Assembly (NCBI GenBank): GCA_003452185.1 | Contig: DMJJ01000253.1 | Span: forward strand, 1-6,856 | Origin: Verrucomicrobiales bacterium | GTDB taxonomy: Bacteria > Verrucomicrobiota > Verrucomicrobiia > Limisphaerales > UBA11320 | Direction: 5' to 3' | DNA length: 6,856 nucleotides | Part shown: positions 1 through 6,475 of the stretch, piece by piece | How the letters are laid out: every line of letters begins with the position of its first letter | Numbering within the stretch: the stretch's first letter is position 1 | Position numbers and translations under genes: made by a program | Notes under the pieces: model-generated | The model's input: only the letters and a program-made list of their open reading frames with translations | Told to the model about the DNA's origin: nothing | The model's database searches: none

Positions 1-3000
1 TCCCCCTGCACCCGGCGGATCTCTCCGAGGGCGCGAAGGAACGGGGCGGACCCGGGCGGGAGCACCGCCGGAAGATCTGCCGTGGGGACCGGGGTCGCAG
101 CCGGGACCTGACCGGCGGGATCCCGGAACTCGGGTTCCTCCCCGGTCGCCACCCAGTCCAGGATCTGGCGCACCCTCCGTTCCACGGTGTGAGCCTGGCG
201 GACGCGGGCTTGGGCGTTGCGAACCAAAGCCTCCCTCCGACCCCGATCTCCCCGCAGGGCGGCGATCTGTGAGGCAAGCGCGGCCGGATTCTCCCGCGGA
301 AACAGGAGGATTTCCTCCCCATCGGTAAAGAGCGATTCCGTCCGAGGCCGGTCCACCACCCTCCACGAAATCACCGGCCGCCCGGCGGCCATCGCCTCGT
401 ACACGCGCCCGGCATATCCCCGGACATACGATGGAAGATTCACCACGGAGGCTCCCGTCTGAAGCCCCCGCAGCCAAAGCTCGTAGCACGACGTGCGGAT
501 CCGTCGCCACGACTCCAGGTGAAGCGAGAGGATCCCAGGGGTGATGGTTCCCCCGCCCGCCAGGTGGGCATCCCACGCGCGGTGGGCCTCATCGAACAAC
601 GCGGGGAGCCGGGTGGCATCCTCCTCGGGCTCGCAGGAGAGGGACAGGAGGCTGGCCAGCTGCGCCTGGCCGAGAAGCTCATGGCGGGCACCATAAACGG
701 ATCCCGAAAACACGGCTCGCGTGTCGGGCGGCTCCGGTGCCTGGTCGAGAATCAACCGGCCGGGCACCGCCTGCGGCCACCACACCGCCTTGACCACCTG
801 GCGCTGGTTGAGTTCCAGGGCATCCGCCTCGTCGATGCACAAGGCATGCGTGACATACTCCAACCTCCGCTCCACGTGGGCCTGGCGCTGCAGGAAGTTC
901 GGGGATTGCGCGTACACCTCGGGTTCATACCGGAGGGACTCCATGACAAGGCCGACCCGCACCGGGGCAAGCCCGGCGAGGAAGTGCCAGAACTCCTCCT
1001 CCCACTCGCTGTGGACGAGCTCGACCCAGACCTGATCGAAGGTGCTTCCCTCACAAAGCGCCCTGACCTGCTGCTGCCAGGCCTGGCGGGCGTCCTTCGA
1101 GAGCCCGCAGATGGCAGGGAGGATCGTGTAGTCCACGCCGTTGGCCCTGAAACCTTCCTCCATCCCAAGGCCGGCCGGATAGGCGAGCCTGCGGGCGTGC
1201 TGCCACTGGGCGAACTCCAGGCAGAGATACAGGATCCGCGGCCGCCGATCCGGGGTCGCGGGCCCGGGCGGCAGGCCGGCGACATCCACCGGCGCGGGAG
1301 ACACGGGCGCAGCCGCGGCCCGCAGGGGCACCACGCTCCAATCGTCCGTCCCGACCGCCGTCCGATGAATCCGCTCCCGTGTCAGCCGCGCCTTGGCCAG
1401 CAAACCCTCCACCCGTTCATCCCGGCTGCGCCCCTCCTGAACCAGCCGCTCCAGAAGCTGGCTCGCCTCGTCATGCAGCATCGACTCGTCGGCGAGCCGC
1501 ACCAGCAGCCCCTCAGCATCGCGGTCCGACCCCGGGCTGCGGGACTCGATCAGCAAGCGGGCCGCGCGCAGGGAATAAAATGGGAAGGCCGGGTCGAGAC
1601 GCGACGCCTGGAGGGCATGCTGGCGCCTGCGCGCCGCGTCCACCTCAGGGGCCTGACCGGTCTCATGCCAGCTGGCGTAGTAGGCCATGGAGGCCAGCAC
1701 CAGCCGGGTCAGCTCCGGGGAGGCCTCCTCCCCCGTTTGATGGGCCCGGGTGCAGGTGTCGAAGTACTCGCGATAGTTGAAAAACTGGCTGAAGAAATCC
1801 CACGGAAACACATCCTCCTCGGGCCGCACCACCCAGCTCCCCGTCGGCAGGGAGAGGGCCTCGTGAAGCCAGCCCAGCGCCTCGGTCACCTCCGCCCGGG
1901 TGCCCAGGTGGAGCGCCGCCCGGATGGCGTTGAAGCGGAGTACCAAACACTTTGGGTACCGGGCCATCCCCGCCCGGGAGAGCTCCAGAGCCCGGGCCAG
2001 CAGGCTGTGGTCCGGGGTGACCCGGGTGTTGAACGAAGCCAGGACATTGAGGGCCGTCGGCAGGTGCGCCGCCGTCGCCTGCTCGAGCACGATCTCCCGA
2101 ACCGCATCGATCAGGGGTCTTGGAGAATCCTGCTGTTCCACATCCCGAAGCCACTCCCCAACGCTGCGTTGGCGCACCGCACGGCTGATGCCCGGCCTCC
2201 AGGCCCACCCCTTGCAGAAGATCGACCGCTTCTGACGAAGCGTCCCCGGATCGAGACGCTTCCGAGCCTCCCGCGGCTTCGCCGCGAGGAATGTCAGGAA
2301 TCGAAAATACTGCGACGCGGCCACCTCGGCGCCGAACTCGCTGCGGACACGACGGGCCCCCTGCTGGGCAGCCGGGCCAAACACATCCCACTCGCGGCGA
2401 ATCCGCCGAAGGACATCCGGAAGGTCCCCCGCGTCGAGCGAATAGGGAAGAATGCCGTCCTCTTCACCCAGATACGCACGGAGGATGCTCTCCTTCTGCA
2501 CCGCCACGGCAGCCCCCATGGCGAGGGACTCCAACCCCCGGGTCGGCATCCCGCCGGGGTGGCGGATGTAGGTGAACGCTGCCCTCGTCTTGCCCAGGAT
2601 CGTCAGGTAGTCGTTCACCATCAGGAACCCCTCGATGAACTTGACGCTCAGGTCGGTTTGCCGAAGCACCTGGTGAAGCAGCCGCGCCTTGTCCGGATGG
2701 TAGGGGTGCTGCGTGGTCCCGGAGATGAACACGTCCAGCGCTCGGCGGGCATCCGGGCACGGAGGGGGCGACATCGCAAGCCCGAACGCTTTGGGAAACA
2801 CGCTCACAGGGCCCGGAACCAGCTGCCTCACGTCCCGCCACTCGGTCTGGTCGGTGGTCAGCAGCTCATCGAACAGCCCAAACCATGGAAGCGCGGCCTG
2901 GATATGAAGGTCGTAGTCCGCCGTGTGACCGAAGATCGGGCAAGGCAGGTCCTGGAGGTTCGGGGGGAGAAGATGCCACTCCAGCATCTTCGACACGTAG

Positions 3001-3464
3001 AAATCGGGGGGGGTTGCCTCGTCGAAAAACCGTCTTACATCGGCATACGGACGGTTGGGCTGGTCGTTCGGGTTGAACCCGTAGTTCACGACGTCGAAAC
3101 GGGGATCCTTTCGGATCGAGGTGATGAAATCCCACTGGCTTCCCCGGTCGCACTGGGCGAGCACCCGGATGCGCGGCTTGCGGAGGAGGGCGAGAAGATT
3201 CCGGGCATGCGGGAGGTCGATGGTTTCCAGCCCGCGCACGGCGCGGGCATCCTCCCCGTTGAGCCAGCTCACCACGGCGGCATAAAATCTTCCCTCCGGC
3301 GTGCCGAGGGCCTCGAGCCGCGGCCCCACCCCGGGATCAGCGCAAATGAGGCCGCGGGCGGCCCAGGTCTGCCAGTCATCGGGTGCCCCGAACAAGGCGG
3401 CCGAGGCGTAGTCGCCCTGGCTGAAGGAGTCGGCCGCGGAGGCAAAGGAAGTCGTCGCGCTCAT
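1..3464 (-). CDS. Large tandem glycosyltransferase (two GT-B/CgeB-like modules), C-terminus beyond window
   Basis: Reading the minus strand from the ATG at 3464 gives one open frame to the window edge, at least 1154 residues, with no stop. Module 1 (about residues 96-400) begins KPRIRVLAQCD. It has a VFISGT segment near 245 and a nucleotide-sugar-binding style motif TRGLESLAMGAAV near 308-320, as in the C-terminal half of CgeB-like/GT4 enzymes. Residues about 440-705 look helical and TPR-like, without a clean repeat. A Pro/Ala linker (about 713-740) leads to module 2, which starts RILYLCLEF at 743, has AVFSGSVYG near 917 and the clearer motif VYEAMAAGRPVISW near 1021-1034, then DGEEILLF. A second Pro/Ala-rich stretch follows about residue 1105. 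No signal peptide is seen, so it is probably cytoplasmic. By family it would transfer sugars from nucleotide-sugar donors to a glycan or protein; donor and acceptor are unknown. The start is supported by GGAGG six bases upstream and an in-frame stop 39 bases upstream. A C8 tract lies at 3006-3013. Confidence 0.9.
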   Translation of the reverse strand, partial: MSATTSFASAADSFSQGDYASAALFGAPDDWQTWAARGLICADPGVGPRLEALGTPEGRFYAAVVSWLNGEDARAVRGLETIDLPHARNLLALLRKPRIRVLAQCDRGSQWDFITSIRKDPRFDVVNYGFNPNDQPNRPYADVRRFFDEATPPDFYVSKMLEWHLLPPNLQDLPCPIFGHTADYDLHIQAALPWFGLFDELLTTDQTEWRDVRQLVPGPVSVFPKAFGLAMSPPPCPDARRALDVFISGTTQHPYHPDKARLLHQVLRQTDLSVKFIEGFLMVNDYLTILGKTRAAFTYIRHPGGMPTRGLESLAMGAAVAVQKESILRAYLGEEDGILPYSLDAGDLPDVLRRIRREWDVFGPAAQQGARRVRSEFGAEVAASQYFRFLTFLAAKPREARKRLDPGTLRQKRSIFCKGWAWRPGISRAVRQRSVGEWLRDVEQQDSPRPLIDAVREIVLEQATAAHLPTALNVLASFNTRVTPDHSLLARALELSRAGMARYPKCLVLRFNAIRAALHLGTRAEVTEALGWLHEALSLPTGSWVVRPEEDVFPWDFFSQFFNYREYFDTCTRAHQTGEEASPELTRLVLASMAYYASWHETGQAPEVDAARRRQHALQASRLDPAFPFYSLRAARLLIESRSPGSDRDAEGLLVRLADESMLHDEASQLLERLVQEGRSRDERVEGLLAKARLTRERIHRTAVGTDDWSVVPLRAAAAPVSPAPVDVAGLPPGPATPDRRPRILYLCLEFAQWQHARRLAYPAGLGMEEGFRANGVDYTILPAICGLSKDARQAWQQQVRALCEGSTFDQVWVELVHSEWEEEFWHFLAGLAPVRVGLVMESLRYEPEVYAQSPNFLQRQAHVERRLEYVTHALCIDEADALELNQRQVVKAVWWPQAVPGRLILDQAPEPPDTRAVFSGSVYGARHELLGQAQLASLLSLSCEPEEDATRLPALFDEAHRAWDAHLAGGGTITPGILSLHLESWRRIRTSCYELWLRGLQTGASVVNLPSYVRGYAGRVYEAMAAGRPVISWRVVDRPRTESLFTDGEEILLFPRENPAALASQIAALRGDRGRREALVRNAQARVRQAHTVERRVRQILDWVATGEEPEFRDPAGQVPAATPVPTADLPAVLPPGSAPFLRALGEIRRVQG

Positions 3465-3470
3465 AAGCAG

Positions 3471-3475
3471 CCTCC
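3471..3475 (-). promoter_or_regulatory. Shine-Dalgarno site of the tandem glycosyltransferase gene
   Basis: The minus strand reads CCGGAGGCTGCTTATG, so GGAGG stands six bases before the ATG at 3464. It fixes this start over the GTG and TTG codons further upstream in the same frame, which lie between it and the in-frame TGA. The other two visible starts in the window lack such a site. Confidence 0.8.
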
Positions 3476-3591
3476 GGGGAAGCAAGAACAACACCAGCCA
3501 TCACCCCGGCCACACGGGGGCGCCGCAGTGCGTGCCACGGCCCGGCAGGGGGATGTCGGAGGCCGCGGCGAACCCGGATCGCGGGACGGAG

Positions 3592-3628
3592 AAAAAACAG
3601 GAAGCCCGGCGGCATTCCACCGGGCTTC
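3592..3628 (-). terminator. Intrinsic terminator downstream of the 141-residue gene
   Basis: An inverted repeat at 3601-3628 has perfect nine-base outer arms (GAAGCCCGG and CCGGGCTTC), one mismatch, two further G-C pairs and a CATT loop. On the minus strand it is followed after three bases by six T residues (3597-3592). It lies about 45 bases past the stop of the 141-residue gene and about 130 bases before the glycosyltransferase start. It should therefore end the upstream transcript, and the glycosyltransferase probably has its own promoter between the two. No T tract follows on the plus strand. Confidence 0.8.
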
Positions 3629-3672
3629 TAACAAAGTGACTGGGCCGGGTGCGAACCCCCGGGCCGGGCGGG

Positions 3673-4098
3673 CTACGCCGCCGCGCGGGAGGAAGAGGCG
3701 TCGGCCCGGTAAATCCGGACCTCCTCCGCGGTGACGCGGAACTCCCCCTCGGAAAGCAACGCCTTGACCTCGAGCAACCCGCTCCCGGCGACATGCACCT
3801 CGTGGCACACCCAGGTCACCCCGGACCCGGTGACCTCGGGAAGCCGCGCCTGGCGGACACCGCGGAAAATCAACATGTGATCCTTGAGCTCCAGGATCAC
3901 CTGGTCAAACGCAGGACGCTCAACCACGCGAACCGCCTCGCCCGAAAAATCATCCGTCGCCAACTGGCGCCAGGCATCCTTCAAGTGGGGGTTGATCGAC
4001 CGGAGATGGGTCGCGTACTGCTTTTCAACCTGCTGCCATTGCTTGCGTCCCTTGGGAGTCTGGGCGGTCTCGTAAGCCTTGCGGGTGAAGTATTCCAT
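3673..4098 (-). CDS. Conserved-looking hypothetical protein, 141 residues
   Basis: The frame runs from an ATG at 4098 to a TAG at 3673-3675. I do not recognise the family with confidence. The N-terminal part (about 1-55) is polar and helical, starting MEYFTRKAYETAQ and including a Lys/Gln-rich stretch. The part from about 60 to 132 alternates hydrophobic and polar residues as in a small beta-rich domain (FDQVILELKDHMLIFRG, then VTWVCHEVHV, then EEVRIYR). The opening MEYFT and the helix-then-beta layout vaguely recall DUF4085-type proteins, but this is a weak impression. There is no signal peptide, membrane segment or metal-binding Cys/His cluster, so it is probably a soluble cytoplasmic protein. 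A real gene is supported by protein-like composition and by the terminator just downstream. The start has no Shine-Dalgarno site and a CA-rich leader. It is divergent from the beta-helix gene and precedes the glycosyltransferase on the same strand. Confidence 0.8.
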   Translation of the reverse strand: MEYFTRKAYETAQTPKGRKQWQQVEKQYATHLRSINPHLKDAWRQLATDDFSGEAVRVVERPAFDQVILELKDHMLIFRGVRQARLPEVTGSGVTWVCHEVHVAGSGLLEVKALLSEGEFRVTAEEVRIYRADASSSRAAA

Positions 4099-4147
4099 GG
4101 AGTGTGGGGATGTTGGTGGTTGGTCTGTTGGTTTGTCGTGCTAGGCA

Positions 4148-4170
4148 ATTATCGCCCGTCTCAGATGGGC
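4148..4170 (-). promoter_or_regulatory. Possible promoter/operator for the 141-residue gene
   Basis: On the minus strand a GATAAT hexamer (4153-4148) could serve as a -10 element, placing transcription start about 40 bases before the ATG at 4098. Directly upstream, 4154-4170 is a 17-base dyad, GCCCGTCTCAGATGGGC, with one non-complementary pair, filling the normal 17-base spacer. No good -35 hexamer is present at the expected place (GGTAAT). A regulator binding the dyad would control this gene and perhaps the divergent beta-helix gene. This is inference from sequence pattern only. Confidence 0.25.
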
Positions 4171-4209
4171 ATTACCTACTTAGCAAGGCTCGTGCCGAGC
4201 GTTTCATCC

Positions 4210-4252
4210 GAAGCCCCTGCCCCCCCCGGCAGCCCTGGGCGGGAGGGGCTTC
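4210..4252. repeat. Inverted repeat upstream of the beta-helix gene
   Basis: Nine-base perfect arms GAAGCCCCT (4210-4218) and AGGGGCTTC (4244-4252) enclose a GC-rich 25-base interior that includes a C8 run (4220-4227). The right arm ends 54 bases before the ATG at 4307. No T tract follows on either strand, so it is not a standard intrinsic terminator. It could fold as a 5'-leader structure of the beta-helix mRNA or be a protein-binding site. The gap 4099-4306 also contains a smaller dyad, GCTCGTGCCGAGC, at 4188-4200. Confidence 0.4.
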
Positions 4253-4306
4253 CACCACTCTCGGGTTGAAGAGATCCCACCCCCCAAGCGTCGTAGTCTC
4301 GATCTC

Positions 4307-6391
4307 ATGCACATCATCCGAAGGCTCTCCGCACGGCTCGCGCTCCCGCTCCTGACCCTGGGTTTGGGGGTGGGAGGTCCCCTCCAGCTCCTCGGCGCCG
4401 AGCTTCACGTCGCTCCAGGAGGGGACGATTCCAACCCGGGGTCCCGGTCAAAGCCGTTTGCAACCCTTGAGGCGGCTAGAAATGCCGCCCGCAGGCTCCT
4501 GGCGGAAAAGAAGGCCGGGGCGGGGAGCAAGATCACCCTTTGGGTGCATGGGGGGGATCATCTCCGTACCGAGCCGCTGAGGCTGACTGCCGCCGACTCC
4601 GGCAGAGCGGAGGCTCCCGTCCTCTGGAAGGCCGCACCCGGCGAATCACCCCGGCTCCTGGGAGGCAGGGCTCTCCACCATTTTGCGCCGATCATGGACC
4701 CGGATCTCCTGGCCCGTCTCACACCCGAAGCGCGGGCCCATGTGGTGCAAGCCGACTTGAAGGCCGAGGGGATCACCCGCTTCGGGGAGCTGACCTCCCG
4801 GGGCTTCGGTCGGACAACCCTCTCCGCGCACTCCGAGCTGTTCTTCGGCGGGAAGCCGATGCCCCTCGCCCGGTGGCCCAACGAGGGGGAGTGGGAGAAG
4901 ATCGCCGGCTTCCCGGAGTCCGCGGGCAAGGGGGATGAACACGGGGGGAAGATCGGCGACCTGCCGCTCGGATTTCGTTACGCCGGGGAGCGCCCCACCC
5001 GATGGAAGGACTCGCCCGACATCTGGGTCCACGGGTATTGGGCCTGGGATTGGGCGAACTCCTACGAGCACGTCACCTCGATCGACCGTTCCCAGCACCT
5101 TGTGCGAACCGCCCCGCCGCACGGGAACTATGGATTCCGGACCGGCCAGCGATTCCAGTTCCTCAACGTGTTCGAGGAGCTCGACCAGCCGGGGGAATGG
5201 TACCTCGACCGACAGGCGGGCATCCTCTACTTCTGGCCCCCCTCCCCCGTCGAATCCCAGGAGGTCCTGCTTTCCGAGCTCGGCGCCCCGCTCATCGAGC
5301 TCGACGGGGCCTCCCATGTCACCTTCGAGGGCCTGATCCTGGAGGCGACGCGCGGCTCCGGGGTGGTCATCAAGGGGGGGAGTGCCGCCCGGCTCTCACG
5401 CTGCATCCTCAGGAACCTCGGGGCCGAAGGGGTCTCGATCCAGGGGGGCACCGGGCACGTCGTGTCCGGGTGCGACATCACGGACACAGGGGATGGCGGG
5501 GTTTCCATGAGCGGCGGGGATCGCAACACCCTCACGCCCGGAGGGCACGCCGTCGAAGAGTGCCGGTTCACACGGCAGGCCCGGTGGTCCAAGTGCTACG
5601 CCCCCGCAATTCTCATGAACGGGGTCGGGCTCCGGGCCTCCCACAACCTCATCCAGGAACACCCCCACTGCGCCATCCTGTACAACGGAAACGATCACCT
5701 GATCGAGTTCAACGAGATTCACCACATCGCCCTCGAGACCGGGGATGTCGGGGCCATCTACACCGGACGGGACTACACCTACCGGGGAAACCGGATCCGC
5801 TACAACTTCATCCACCACACCGGCGGCGTGGGGATGGGCTCCATGGGGGTGTACATGGACGACTGCGTGAGTGGGGCCGAGATCTTCGGGAACGTCTTCT
5901 ACAAGGTTCACTGGGCCGCATTCCTCGGGGGGGGGCGGGACCACAAGGTGGAGAACAACATCTTCGTCGAGTGCGACCCGGCCGTGCGGATGGATGGTCG
6001 TGGCCTCGACAAGTCACCGGTCTGGCACAACATGGTGTACGACACCATGCGCAAGAGCCTCGCCTCGGTGCCACAGGCTCTCTACCGGCAGCGCTACCCG
6101 GAGATCAACGCCCTCGACGCCCTGTATGCCTCGGACGCCGGGATTCCGCCGCAAAACAACCGCGTGATCCACAATATCTGCGTCGGCAAGTGGATGGAGG
6201 TCGGCTGGCATGCGAAGGCCGACTGGGTGGAGGTCCGGGAGAATTTCACCGAGGGTGACCCGCGGTTCGTCGACGCGGCGAAGATGGACTTCCGCCTCCG
6301 CAAGGATTCCCCCGCCTTCAAGGTCGGCTTCCAGCCGATCCCGTTCGAGCAGATCGGCCCCCACGAGGCCCTTCGGCCGCGTCGATACTAG
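4307..6391 (+). CDS. Exported right-handed beta-helix protein, GH141-like glycosidase candidate
   Basis: The protein has 694 residues. Residues 1-31 form a signal peptide: basic MHIIRRLSAR, a Leu/Gly-rich core, likely cleavage after LLGA. The mature N-terminus (ELHVAPGGDDSNPGS, then KPFATLEAARNAAR) is the usual opening of secreted parallel beta-helix carbohydrate enzymes. An inserted domain follows with SELFFGGKPMPLARWPN (about 176-192) and GEWYLDRQAGILYFWPP (296-312). Residues about 329-620 are beta-helix coils rich in Asn/Gly turns (HNLIQEH, FNEIHHI, YNFIHHTG, GNVFY, NNIFVEC). The end carries the common PIPFEQIG motif (680-684). The whole layout fits GH141-type alpha-L-fucosidase/xylanase relatives; substrate is not predictable. 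Acidic residues E477, D480 and D489 (ETGDVGAIYTGRD) and D518/D519 (VYMDD) are candidates for catalysis. The protein should act in the periplasm or outside the cell. It has no clear Shine-Dalgarno site and no sorting tail. A G9 run lies at 5927-5935. It is divergent from the 141-residue gene. Confidence 0.9.
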   Translation: MHIIRRLSARLALPLLTLGLGVGGPLQLLGAELHVAPGGDDSNPGSRSKPFATLEAARNAARRLLAEKKAGAGSKITLWVHGGDHLRTEPLRLTAADSGRAEAPVLWKAAPGESPRLLGGRALHHFAPIMDPDLLARLTPEARAHVVQADLKAEGITRFGELTSRGFGRTTLSAHSELFFGGKPMPLARWPNEGEWEKIAGFPESAGKGDEHGGKIGDLPLGFRYAGERPTRWKDSPDIWVHGYWAWDWANSYEHVTSIDRSQHLVRTAPPHGNYGFRTGQRFQFLNVFEELDQPGEWYLDRQAGILYFWPPSPVESQEVLLSELGAPLIELDGASHVTFEGLILEATRGSGVVIKGGSAARLSRCILRNLGAEGVSIQGGTGHVVSGCDITDTGDGGVSMSGGDRNTLTPGGHAVEECRFTRQARWSKCYAPAILMNGVGLRASHNLIQEHPHCAILYNGNDHLIEFNEIHHIALETGDVGAIYTGRDYTYRGNRIRYNFIHHTGGVGMGSMGVYMDDCVSGAEIFGNVFYKVHWAAFLGGGRDHKVENNIFVECDPAVRMDGRGLDKSPVWHNMVYDTMRKSLASVPQALYRQRYPEINALDALYASDAGIPPQNNRVIHNICVGKWMEVGWHAKADWVEVRENFTEGDPRFVDAAKMDFRLRKDSPAFKVGFQPIPFEQIGPHEALRPRRY

Positions 6392-6401
6392 CGCAGCCCC
6401 C

Positions 6402-6445
6402 AAAACACCGGAGGCGGGCTGCGGCAGAGCCGCCCACCCGCCTCC
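6402..6445 (-). terminator. Strong hairpin between convergent genes, probable terminator
   Basis: Outer arms GGAGGCGGG (6410-6418) and CCCGCCTCC (6437-6445) pair perfectly. Inside them GCGGC and GCCGC (6421-6425 and 6429-6433) form a second stem around an AGA loop, separated by a small internal loop. On the minus strand the hairpin is followed by GGTGTTTTG, a short T tract, which suits the radical SAM gene whose stop is at 6476. The plus-strand beta-helix gene ends 18 bases before the hairpin and may share it, although no T tract follows on that strand. Confidence 0.65.
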
Positions 6446-6475
6446 CGTGGACAGAACCCGGGGCCGCCCGGTGGG

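Noticed and set aside
1663..2391. Minus-strand 242-codon open frame inside the glycosyltransferase gene
   Set aside because: It is in another frame of the same strand, with Gly/Pro/Ala-rich low-complexity content and no recognisable motif. It is a shadow of the larger gene.
3520..3560. Sigma-54-like TGGCACG element upstream of the glycosyltransferase on the minus strand
   Set aside because: The GG to GC spacing is eight bases instead of the required ten, so it does not fit a -24/-12 promoter.
3629..3672. tRNA T-arm-like string GGGTTCGCACCC on the minus strand
   Set aside because: The T-loop lacks the conserved A, and no acceptor, D or anticodon stems can be built around it.
519..3734. Plus-strand open frame of 1071 codons starting at GTG
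   Set aside because: It is the codon-register mirror of the minus-strand glycosyltransferase. Its product is rich in Arg, Pro, Gly and His without any domain, and it runs through the GGAGG site, the terminator at 3592-3628 and the end of the 141-residue gene. The minus-strand product has clear motifs.
5002..6258. Plus-strand 418-codon open frame inside the beta-helix gene
   Set aside because: It is shifted relative to the beta-helix frame, and the product is dominated by Arg, Gly and Pro. The overlapping frame has a signal peptide and beta-helix coils.
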